This document shows, one piece after another, positions 52,696-61,551 of a DNA stretch of 64,000 bases. The position numbers and the translations under genes were made by a program. This DNA is from Oegoconia quadripuncta (lineage: Eukaryota > Arthropoda > Insecta > Lepidoptera > Autostichidae), in assembly GCA_949316235.1 (NCBI GenBank), contig OX438748.1:513501-577500 (forward strand), in the 5' to 3' direction. The notes beneath the pieces were generated by a model. The model saw nothing but the letters and a program-made list of their open reading frames with translations, had not been told where the DNA came from and did not search any database. Every line of letters starts with the position of its first letter. Positions within the stretch are counted from its first letter, which is position 1.

Positions 52696-53428
52696 TTTTT
52701 TTTCTTAGTTTTTTTTTTATGATTGACTGGATTCGCGTTTGACCACAATCTCACCTGATGGAAAGTGACGATGTAGTCGAAGATGAAGCACGCGATCTCA
52801 GTAAATGCCTATTCACTCTGCTCTTGAAGATCCCAAGGTTGTAGGATTCAGGAAAGACTGACGCCGGAAGGGAGCTCCATGCCTTGGCTGTTCGGATCAT
52901 GAATGAAGAATCGAACTTCTTAGTGCGAATGTTCGGTATATTAACTATATACGGGTGGAATTCCTCCCCACGCCTAGTGGCCCGAAGATGGAATGGTGAC
53001 GGTGGAATAAGATTATGTAATTCCAACGCACACTCCTCGAAATGCATCCTGTAAAAAAACTGAGAGACAGGCGAGGTGTTCAAGGCTCTGCAATTTAGCA
53101 GTCATCGAATTATCATCTATAAATCTCATGGCACGTCGTTCCACACAATCGAGTGCAGCTAGTTGGTACTTGGCTGAACCATCTCAGAGGTGACAGCAGT
53201 ATTCCATGCACGAGCGAACCTGAGTCTGGTAAAGCACCAAAAGTTGTTTTGGTGTGAAATATCGCCTGACCTTAAGGGGAATGCCAAGCTTCTTAGCCGC
53301 TGTTTTAGCGTTCGATTCTATGGAGCGCCCAAAATTTAGGTTGGACTGAATTGAAAAGATTGAGATGGTCATAGATTGGTACGGATACATCTCGGAAAGT
53401 CGGAGTCAGGTTGAATGGACTCCGATTG
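52696..53428 (-). mobile_element. LINE family J, ORF2 C-terminal third
   Basis: The minus strand encodes NRSPFNLTPTFRDVSVPI, AKTAAKKLGIPLKVRRYFTP, LYQTQVRSCMEYCCHL, then a stop where W is expected, then DGSAKYQLAALDCVERRAMR. After a frameshift near 53055 come FHPYIVNIPNIRTKKFDSSF and FPESYNLGIFKSRVNRHL. This is the region after the polymerase core in jockey-like proteins. The tail is CCATCAGGTGAGATTGTGG and poly(A). It is 5'-truncated and dead, but only lightly mutated. Confidence 0.82.
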
Positions 53429-53590
53429 TTTAATTATTACTCAATGACGGTGAAACGGATGAAAGGATTTGGATGTAATTTGTTAGGTATATAATATAGA
53501 ATATACCCTAGAATAAGGCATTTTTATAAACAAATTCCCACAATAAAGTTACTCCACGCAGGCAAAGCCGCTGACGGAAAGCTACTAGTA

Positions 53591-53974
53591 TATAATATTC
53601 AATTTTATTTAGACCGAAATTGGAGAATTCTCTGCAGTTTCTCGGACTCTGGCCTAAATCAATTGGTTATTTCTTCTTATTATTCATCAACAGCCTTACA
53701 CATTCCCACTGTGGGGCACAGCCTCCTGTCGCTGGGAGGGTACGAGCCATAATCTACCACGCGGGCAATTTGTGTCGGATTAATGACCATCTGACGGAGT
53801 ATTTTAAAACCGATGATGATTCGACATAGAAAAAGTTACCCGTATCGAGACAGGCCGTCAAATTAATATAACAGCAAAAAAAACCCAGAATCAAAATAAC
53901 TTTCGCAAATAACGTCTTTAATTAATGAAAGGAATACCATATTTTCAGTAATTTACAAAGAAATAAAATAAATA
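53591..53974. other. LINE-like scrap, then unassigned
   Basis: 53690-53800 (AACAGCCTTACACATTCCCA, CTGTGGGGCACAGCCTCC) resembles the inverse of an insect LINE end (GGCACAGTGGGA...). The remainder shows nothing. Confidence 0.4.
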
Positions 53975-54198
53975 AATATTTCGGACACTTACACCAATCA
54001 TTATAGTCCCAAACTAAGCAAAGCTTGTACTATGGATACTAGATAACGTATAAACATACATAAATATTTATATAATCATCCATGACCCAGGAATAAATGT
54101 TCATATTCATCACACAAACATTTACCCGTCGCGGGATTCGAACCCGCAACCGTTGGTTTCGCTGACAGGGTCACTATCCACTACACCAACCGGTCGTC
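53975..54198 (-). mobile_element. SINE-C copy, full length
   Basis: In reverse complement: box A CCGGTTGGTGTAGTGGATAG, box B GGGTTCGAATCCCGCGACGG, then the shared body. A few bases of the tail differ from the copy at 1188. Confidence 0.85.
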
Positions 54199-54579
54199 AA
54201 ATATATTAACTGTATAAATAGAAATAACTGTATTTATAGAGATTCCTGTAAGTGCTAATATTTAACATCAAAATTAACTCCGCAATCCGAGAGATTCGTA
54301 GAAATATCTAAAAATTACCTCCCAAATTACGTGGTTAATGTCGTGGTTACTCCAACCCGACACATGCTGAGTGGAGACCTTTTTGGATTTAGGTATTGTA
54401 AACTTACGTATGTATGCATCTTTATAACAGAAATCCAAATAAATACTTTCTTTCTTTCTTTCTTTCAAAGGCTTCAGCGATATTTCGCCGTTAACCGCGC
54501 TGAGTAGGTTTCCCTGTTAAATAATAACAATTACTTGCGAAGAGCTAATCATGTACTTTCGAGTGAGTATGGTACAAGT
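54199..54579 (+). mobile_element. LINE tail with (TTTC)n, flanked by unassigned DNA
   Basis: AGAAATCCAAATAAATACTT followed by TTCTTTCTTTCTTTC at 54428-54467. The limits are uncertain. Confidence 0.4.
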
Positions 54580-54840
54580 GTTTTTTTTTTTTTTTTAATT
54601 AGAATGGGATCGCTCTTGACCTTAATCTGGACTAATGTCGAGATAAGGCTACGATGGAACGAGCTTTCCCAGAAGATGCCTATTTAACCTGACTTTAAAG
54701 AGCTGCGGGTTATATGCGATTGGAAACACAGACGGAGGTAATGCGTTCCACTCCTTAGCCGTGCGCATGAGAAACGAAGACCTAAAACGCTTGGTCCTTA
54801 TAAATGGCACGTCAACTAAGTGCGGGTGATATCCTGAAAG
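54580..54840 (-). mobile_element. LINE ORF2 C-terminus, relative of family J
   Basis: Minus strand encodes HPHLVDVPFIRTKRFRSSFL, MRTAKEWNALPPSVFPIAYN and PQLFKVRLNRHLLGK, close in pattern to family J but clearly distinct. The poly-A tail is at 54580-54596 (T15 on the plus strand). No stop within the peptide. Confidence 0.75.
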
Positions 54841-55497
54841 TTTTTAGTGTTTAGTGTAATAAAAACTAATGCCAAACTTATGCCAATTCTTATTATGTTA
54901 CTGACAATGGTTACCGTTCAAATTTAATGGGTACCTAATGTTTTAGTTAAATTACAACATAATTACAATAAAATTGGTACTATTACATTATTAATTAAAA
55001 TATTATTATATGAATATCAACAAAAACAAATCAAATCCTCAGTGATATACGAGTCGTTATTTTAATATGTCTAAATTACATAGTATTGAAAGTGAAATTA
55101 AAGAATCCAAACAATCATAAGCCAAATGAAAATGTTAAAAATTATAGATCTATAAATATGTACAAAATATGTGTGTTGTGAGTGTCTGTGTGTGTAAGCG
55201 TTAGTGTGTGTGACAGTTAGTGTGTGATGGTGGTGGGTTATAATTATATAATTAAAAATTATTTATTTTCAGTAAATTATCAGTTTTAATAAATGAGTTG
55301 TTAAGGTCTCCTTGTAAGTATAGCAATACCTGTATCAGAAGACCTCACTCTTCCATAGCTATGTTATATTATTTTACTAAATAAAACAAACTGTGTAAAT
55401 TTAGTAAGAAACACAATAATAATAAAAAGGAATACTTGAGTGAGAAATTGTGAGAGTTTAATTAACTGTTATGAAAGTTCAACGTGGTCGTTTGTAG
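54841..55497. other. No recognised feature
   Basis: A+T-rich, with TGTGTG-rich stretches from 55165 to 55230. No gene. Confidence 0.4.
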
Positions 55498-55596
<99 letters not shown>

Positions 55597-55612
55597 TGGT
55601 GTGTGATGTGTG
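55498..55612 (+). repeat. (GT)n microsatellite, about 110 bp
   Basis: About 45 uninterrupted GT units and then imperfect ones. The open frames across it (alternating V/C or T/H) are artefacts of the dinucleotide. Confidence 0.97.
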
Positions 55613-55639
55613 TGTGTATAATTATATGATGGGGTTTAA

Positions 55640-55728
55640 ATAAGATGGAGTTTCCTGCCTCATCTTCACTTAACATCAGGTTTGATTGAGGTCAAGAGCT
55701 AACCCGTCGTGATAAAAAAAAATAAAAA
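55640..55728 (+). mobile_element. SINE-B tail fragment
   Basis: CCTCATCTTCACTTAACATC through AGCTAACCCGTCGTGAT and an A-rich tail. The 5' side joins near the microsatellite. Confidence 0.82.
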
Positions 55729-56030
55729 ATATCTACCGTTCAGACACTTTATTTATACTTGTAACACCCTTCTTTTTGCGACGAGGGTTGAAAATAGCCA
55801 CTCAAAATGCACTCCAAGTGAATTGTCCCTTCTCTCATACCTTACACCGCACAACGAAGCTTCCAATACTGGGGAGGATGCATTTTAAAGTCATTGCGTT
55901 CCAACGCTCGGATTAATAATCTTTTAAGAAATTACTGTTCAACTACATTGTGGGAAATGAGAATGTTAAGTGCTACTTACTTAAGCACCAAGTATGTACG
56001 TAGAGTACCAAGAATTTAAATAAATAAATA
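55729..56030. other. No recognised feature
   Basis: Nothing beyond a CTTTTTGCGACGAGGGTTG patch. Confidence 0.4.
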
Positions 56031-56059
56031 AACATCCTTTAACAAAAAAGTAGTGTATG

Positions 56060-56460
56060 CGTAGTATGTGTGGAGTGACTTTGAATATAGAAAAACGTTT
56101 GGCGTGCAAAATGACGTAGTGAGGTCACAACGAAGGCATGAAAGAAAGGGTCGGTAAAAGTCAAGCAAGAAGGACGTACGTCGATCCATCAGGGGCGTGT
56201 CCTTCATACAGACAGAAAGGCTTAGGCTTCTAGGGTGTAGGCTAGAGAGACTTTGAATATAGAAAAACGTGTGGAGTGCAACGTGACGTAGTGAAGTCGA
56301 CAGAAATATGTTAAGGTGGTTTGGGCATGTAGAACGAATTAGTGAAAAGAGAATAATGAACACAACGAAAGCTTGAAAGGGTCGGTAAAAGTCGAGCAAG
56401 AAGGACGTACGTCTATACAGCAGGGGTGTGCCCGCGACACAGACAGAAAGGCTTCTAGGG
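56060..56460 (+). mobile_element. RTE-like LINE fragment, internally duplicated
   Basis: 56291-56345 encodes RNMLRWFGHVERISEKRIM, the well-known block after the polymerase in RTE elements, followed by a worn version of the next block. 56070-56235 and 56250-56460 share CTTTGAATATAGAAAAACGT and GGGTCGGTAAAAGTCRAGCA, so the segment is doubled; the first copy lacks the HVER part. Stops are present. Confidence 0.68.
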
Positions 56461-57139
56461 AGGCCTAGAAAATTGTAAGCTTTTCTCGAAAACCATTGTC
56501 ACGATAGCTGATTCATACTATGTGCTCAGAAAAATATTCTAAACTATCTACTACAGTACAGTTGCAGTACTTTGTCAAAACGGACTCTTTATTATTTCCT
56601 CTGCCTGTCCCTAAAAGAAAATCGACAAAAGGAGAAAGAACTATTTTTATTTAATTTAATATTTAAAAATTATCTCCAGTAAAGTTGGCTTTATGGAGTT
56701 TAGCAACTTTTTCATTTTAATGACGATATCTTTTCCGCCTGTCTCGGAACTATGCATGAATATAATTTAACCCTGATATTTTAAACATGGCTGTGACACA
56801 TTACACATATCTAGTTATGTTGTTTTTTAATTGTTTTCGATCAGTGAAGTTAGCGGTCAGTTTCTGGATGGGTGATCACTGGTGGCATTTTAATACGCAT
56901 ATTTACACACATACACAATCCTACACACTCACACACATACTCTCAATCACACACAAACACACACAATCATTATTTATTTATTTTAATATATTTCTCTTTA
57001 TATGCTTGTTTTTCGTCAATAGATGTATGTATTTGAGGAGTAGGACTTCCTGACTCAAGTATTGTAATACTTACTGGGAAGTCTCAACCATGTTACATTT
57101 AAATGTAAGATTATGAATTATTATGAATTATTTATATAT
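56461..57139. other. No recognised feature, CA-rich patch
   Basis: 56895-56970 is loosely CACA-rich. The frames show no domain. Confidence 0.4.
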
Positions 57140-57147
57140 TAAAGGCG

Positions 57148-57300
57148 TCGCGGCAGACCGAAAGGGAGATGGAGGGATGAGTTGGATAAGTTCCTAACCA
57201 ACTGGTCGGAGGAGGCCTGCAATAGAGAGCCGTGGAGAGAGAGGAGGGAGGCCTTTGCCCAGCAGTGGGACAGTATGGGCTCCTAATAATAATAATAATT
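57148..57300 (+). mobile_element. RTE LINE ORF2 C-terminus with (TAA)n tail
   Basis: Encodes RRRGRPKGRWRDELDKFLTN, WSEEACNREPWRERREAFAQ and QWDSMGS, then stop and ATAATAATAATAA. The order GRPxxRW ... AFAQQWD is the standard end of insect RTE proteins. This short stretch has no stop. 5'-truncated. Confidence 0.85.
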
Positions 57301-57339
57301 TATATATTATTATTATGTCGAAATTTTAGGCCCTTCAAT

Positions 57340-57614
57340 TTTTCTCTAATATTTCAAAGCGCTTAGTCGATGTCACTGGTGACCCGAGAGCTGGTCGTTT
57401 CTTCGCTCACCGCTAAAGTATTATCTTTGCTGCGGCCAACCTGGTTCGAAGCCGATTTAAGGATTTCCATGTTGGCCATGGCAAATCGTGTCCAGGAGGA
57501 AGAGACTCCTTGAGCGGGAGGAACGACGCAATTGAGTATCTTTGCCGCCACAGGCTGCGATAAATATATAATAATAAATAAATAATTTAAATGTACAAAT
57601 CCATTATCGTGCAT
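57340..57614 (-). mobile_element. Unidentified element, ORF C-terminus
   Basis: Minus strand encodes QPVAAKILNCVVPPAQGVSS, WTRFAMANMEILKSASNQVG and LAVSEETTSSRVTSDID, then a stop. Only the last 16 residues and 25-60 bp beyond are shared with 42757-42925. A TATTTATCGCAG acceptor-like site precedes QPVAA, so an exon of a cellular gene copied elsewhere cannot be excluded. Confidence 0.5.
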
Positions 57615-57981
57615 TACAGAACTATACTTTGTTTATACCCTCCTCCGGCGCCCTCTTAACTGTGAGTGGCGGTGCGGGGCGCGGGGGGCTCTTAATTAAA
57701 CTCCGACAGCGGACAGCTGTAAAACACTACGACTGATGCCGAGAGGGCTCGGGTATCTGACGTTGATGAATTGGAGTGAGTTATTGAAATAAAATATAAG
57801 AATTACATTGAGAAACAAATTATGAACATTCACCGCCAAAGCCATAACTAAATCGAGTTAAGTAAGTACAAGGCACTTTAAGGTATACCTATGTACAAAC
57901 ATACACTACACCTTTATATTATCTCAGTCCGTAAACTCAGGCACTCCACTGCAGGGATATATGCCTTATATACATGTGTAC
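57615..57981. other. GC-rich block, TATA-like site, SINE-D scrap
   Basis: 57640-57780 is CG-rich. On the minus strand GAGGGTATAAACAAAG (57630-57645) resembles a TATA box pointing towards 57614. 57935-57965 (CCACTGCAGGGATATATG) is an inverse SINE-D scrap. Confidence 0.35.
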
Positions 57982-58139
57982 CGTTTGGCGGCAGATTTAG
58001 ATAAGATGGTGGTAGCTAGCCGGGCGGACATTTAAAATGCCCTGCAAACCGAGTACTAAATATGTACCCCGCTGGGGATCGAACCCGCGACCTCCGAAAC
58101 GTAAACCCAATGTTGTTTACATTGAGCCACGGAGGCGGT
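57982..58139 (-). mobile_element. SINE-B, tail half missing
   Basis: Runs from the hairpin centre (CCGTTTGGCGGCAG) to the head. The segment CCACCAACC is deleted before AAACCGAGTAC. Box B is intact. Confidence 0.87.
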
Positions 58140-58413
58140 TGGGCTTCTTATGAGGCCCATAGTGATCGACCATGTTTGCGTTCTATAATATGTCATCAAC
58201 GACAAACTACAGGTACCTGTTTTGATTTAGCGACACCAGTTATTGAATCCCAGTCCACAGCAGCATTCGGAGACGACTCTATGAAGACGATAGTCGATGC
58301 ATTTTTATTGTTCCATTCGGAGCTAGGTCGCACTCCCCCTCAACCCCCTTGCGGTCGGAACTAGAGCGATGAGATACCGATGTAATGACTCTGACGATCA
58401 GAGGATCTATTAC
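58140..58413. other. No recognised feature
   Basis: The open plus frame that runs from the SINE into here has no domain. Confidence 0.4.
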
Positions 58414-58638
58414 GTTTTTTATTTATATGCACAACGGGTTTGTAATTGAACTCAATCACACCTGATGTTAAGTGAAGATGAGGTCGAAGGTGGAAGCGTA
58501 CAGATCCGGATACCCCAACACATTTGGGGGACTGGCTATCTTATCTCGGACAACCGGAACACAACAATGCTATTAACATTGCTGCTTGGCGGCGGATTTA
58601 GATAAGATGGTGGTAGCTAGCCAGGCGGACATTTAAAA
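58414..58638 (-). mobile_element. SINE-B, head missing
   Basis: Tail to the left hairpin arm (CTAGCCAGGCGGACATTT). Truncated before the tRNA-like head, with AAAAATGAAAAAATAT following. Confidence 0.86.
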
Positions 58639-59190
58639 AATGAAAAAATATAATCTTCAAACTTTTAACATTGCGGTTTTAAAACAACTCCGGTGCATTA
58701 CCTAAATATCCAATTTTAAACAAAATCCACTTCGTTACCTTAAATTCCTTAAGTATAAAAGAGAACTTTGTATCAGTTCGAAAGAATCTGAGGAGCAAAA
58801 TTCCAAGGATAATGTTAGTCGTAATTAGCGATGACCCAAATGCCCAAACAAACACTCCGGGAACCCGCAGGGGGTGGTTGAGGAACAGGGGGAGGGGGGA
58901 GATAATTTTAAAAATCTCCAAGCACGATCCCGGGGACTGGAAGGGTGCAGAATTTTCGATGCTGGTAATTAGCTTGTAACGCACTTTCTATTCGTGGGAC
59001 GCTTTACCTTGGCAACTCTAAACCCTAACTTCCAACTTCAAGTACAGCTACCAGCATTGATGTCATTGGTGACATTGGTCATGTAGTTCCTGTTACAGTT
59101 TATCTTGTTACTAAAATCGATGACATGGCCCCTGAGAACAAATCTTCGTATCTCTTATAGTTTCAGACTTTCCCATATGGACCGATCTAA
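58639..59190. other. Single-copy sequence
   Basis: 58850-58945 is G-rich (CAGGGGGTGGTTGAGG, GGGGGAGGGGGGAGAT). The 101-codon minus frame across it has no domain. Confidence 0.35.
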
Positions 59191-59522
59191 CCGCCTCCGT
59201 GGCTCAATGTAAACAACATTGGGTTTACGATTCGGAGGTCGCGGGTTCGATCCCCATGTACCCCACATGTTTAAGTACTCGGTTTGGTTGGTGGTAGGGC
59301 ATTTTTAATGTCCGCCTGGCTAGCTACCACCATCTTATTTAAATCTGCCGCAAAGCAGCAATGATAATAGCATTGTTGTGTTCCGGTTGTCAGAGATAAG
59401 ATAGCCAGTCCCCCAAATGTGTTGGGGTTTCCGGATCAGTACTCTTCCACCTTCGACCTCATCTTCACTTAACATCAGGTGTGATTGAGGTCAAGTACGA
59501 ACCCGTCGTTCATAAAAAAAAA
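59191..59522 (+). mobile_element. SINE-B copy, full length
   Basis: Head with exact box B (GGTTCGATCCCC); GTACCCCACATG replaces AGCGGGGTACATG. The hairpin is well kept: CTGGCTA 59316-59322, ATCTTAT, inner AATGATAATAGCATT, AGATAAGAT and TAGCCAG 59402-59408. A9 tail. Confidence 0.9.
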
Positions 59523-60526
59523 TTTGCAATAGGATCTGTCTCTTCCCGTGGGTGTCGTTAAAGGCGACTAACGAACAGCGACATTTAGCGTATGAGATAT
59601 ACTCGGGCTTCCGAAAAGCGTCCGGAATACCGAAAGCCGAGTACATTGCGTAGTTGGTTTTAATAAAAAAATTTGATGATTAACAAATTCCGCAATGTAC
59701 TGGGCTTACGGTCAACCGTGTTTCGGCTAACTGTTCTTCAGAGTAGTGTAATTTGTATTACCATTATACATTCGAAAAACGCCCCCCAGGTAGAAACTAT
59801 CGATAGGCTGGTGCACTTTCTCTGTCAGTCAGTATATGTAAACCACCATTAATAAAAGGAAGATTCGTTTTTTGAAAATTTTATTGAAATTAAACATACA
59901 TATTTAGACAGGCAAATTCGTCACAATGTAAACACTAATTTTGTAAAAAAAGTTTTAATAATTTTTGACGTGACTTTACATTTTGACGAAGATGGACTTT
60001 ACAGAAGTCAGATGTATTGCTAATTCTTGGCGGTTCGTTTATTTCTTCCGAAAAATCTTTATCGTCACTATTTTGCATCGCATTTATTTAAGGAGTCACA
60101 TGGAGTTGACTTGACAGGTGACTCTGCAGAAAGGCGCGCAATGCGAGGATCTATCGCTACGTCTTGTGTCACCATGGTAAAGCAGATCCTGTCATCAAAG
60201 GTGACGTAAGAATCCGGTATTCAACAAGAACAGAGCATAAACGTTTTAAACTCATCTCAGTATGTGGATTTAATCACAGTTAAGCATTTCCAAGTCCGCA
60301 ATAACATTAACACTCCACAAACGCCTCCAGCTACTAGTCAGAGCTGAGCGGGAACTCGTGCGTTGCTCTGGATGCCTGTTCCAACTGATACACATACATA
60401 CATCGAGGCGTCCTATATTCGAGTATGCATATAAGGTGTATTGAGCCCTTGCTCGACTCATACGGCTTGATAGTTGATGCTGATATGATGATGCAGAAAC
60501 AAAGATAAACTTGATAATAATTACTT
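59523..60526. other. Mostly unassigned
   Basis: 59535-59670 carries the dispersed motif GGGTGTCGTTAAAGGCGAC and AAGCCGAGTACATTGCGTAG (also near 30297). Nothing else can be supported. The frame at 60027-60209 is short and has no domain. Confidence 0.35.
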
Positions 60527-60788
60527 GATGTTAAATGAAGATGAGGCTGAAGGCGGAAACGTACTGACCCGGAAATCCAAATATTTGGGAAACCGGCTAT
60601 CTTATCTCTGACAACCGGAACACAACAATGCTATTAACATTGCTGTTTGGAGGCAGATTTAGATAAGATGGTGGTAGCTAGCCAGGCGGACATTTAAAAT
60701 GCCCTACCACCAACCAAACCGAGTACTAAACATGAACCCGCGACCTCCGATTCGTAATATGTTGTTTACTTCGAGCCACGGAGGCGGT
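60527..60788 (-). mobile_element. SINE-B, both ends reduced
   Basis: Tail end missing. The head has lost box B (AAACATGAACCCGCGACC). The inner hairpin is intact and AGGCAGATTTAG shows one base change. Confidence 0.86.
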
Positions 60789-61296
60789 TAATAGTAATTA
60801 TGTGTGCTTACTGTATGATGGGAGAACGTGAACTAATTATGTATGAGTGAATGAAAAGCGTGTTACTATGGAATTTGCTGAGGTGAGAAAATGCACGACG
60901 AGGTGATCCTACATAAGGTCACTGGAAATTATTACAGAAATTAATTTTTTATCGACTCATAATTGATAATATCATGTATCACTGCGTTTAGTTAAATATC
61001 TGCGAAAAGGGTCAACTAGATTTCATCGAACACGGCTAAGGACTTTCCCTTAGTTTAACTTTAAATATAAAAAAATCGTTCTTAAATCGAGACACGATTT
61101 ATTGAGATATATCTGAATAAACACATAACACCGTTCGTTTTTCACACAAATTTTTTTTTTTGAGCTTTTTTGCCGTAAGGAAAAAAATTATTCCTAATAT
61201 TGTGTTGGTATAAATAATACGCAAACTATAACGAATTTATACATCATTTAGAACAATAAAGGCAAAGTCTGTACATTAAAACCATTCCGGGCGACT
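60789..61296. other. No recognised feature
   Basis: Single-copy by eye, A+T-rich. Confidence 0.4.
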
Positions 61297-61551
61297 AATT
61301 TTTTTTTGCTTTAATTACCTCAATCACCCCTTATGTTAAGTGAAAATGAGGCCGAATTTGGAAGTCTATTGACCCGGAAACCCCATCGTATTTGGGGAAC
61401 CGGCTATTTCTCTCTGACAACCAGAACAAAACAATGCTATTAACATTGCTGTCTCAGCGGCAGACTTAGATAAGATAGCCAGGCGGACATTTAAAACTCC
61501 GCTGAGGATCGAACCCGCGACCTCCGATTCGTAAACCCAATGTTGTTTACA
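61297..61551 (-). mobile_element. SINE-B, worn, ends in the head
   Basis: Several small deletions: GTGGTAGC before CTAGCCAGG is lost and the CCTACCACCAACC section is missing. Box B is intact (GAGGATCGAACCC). It stops at GTTGTTTACAAGGAGATGG without the last 15 bases. Confidence 0.82.

Larger units (their letters stand above)
52038..53588 (+). mobile_element. Nest: two Helitrons, two SINEs and a LINE
   Basis: Helitron 1 starts AACTGTTATTATAAATGCGA at 52038. It is broken by SINE-B (52071-52402) and SINE-D (52504-52640) and stops near 52660. Helitron 2 starts AACTAATATTATGAATGCGA at 52662, is broken by LINE J (52696-53428), resumes GACGGTGAAACGGATGAAAG, and ends with CACGCAGGCAAAGCCGCTGA and a worn CTAG at 53588. 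Both read on the plus strand; only the second keeps a 3' end. Confidence 0.72.

Noticed and set aside
55440..55676. Open frames encoding VCVCVC and THTHTH
   Set aside because: They are produced by the (GT)n tract.
57623..57645. A functional promoter at the TATA-like GGGTATAAACAAAG (minus)
   Set aside because: A single TATA-like word without an initiator, conserved start or downstream host gene is not enough.
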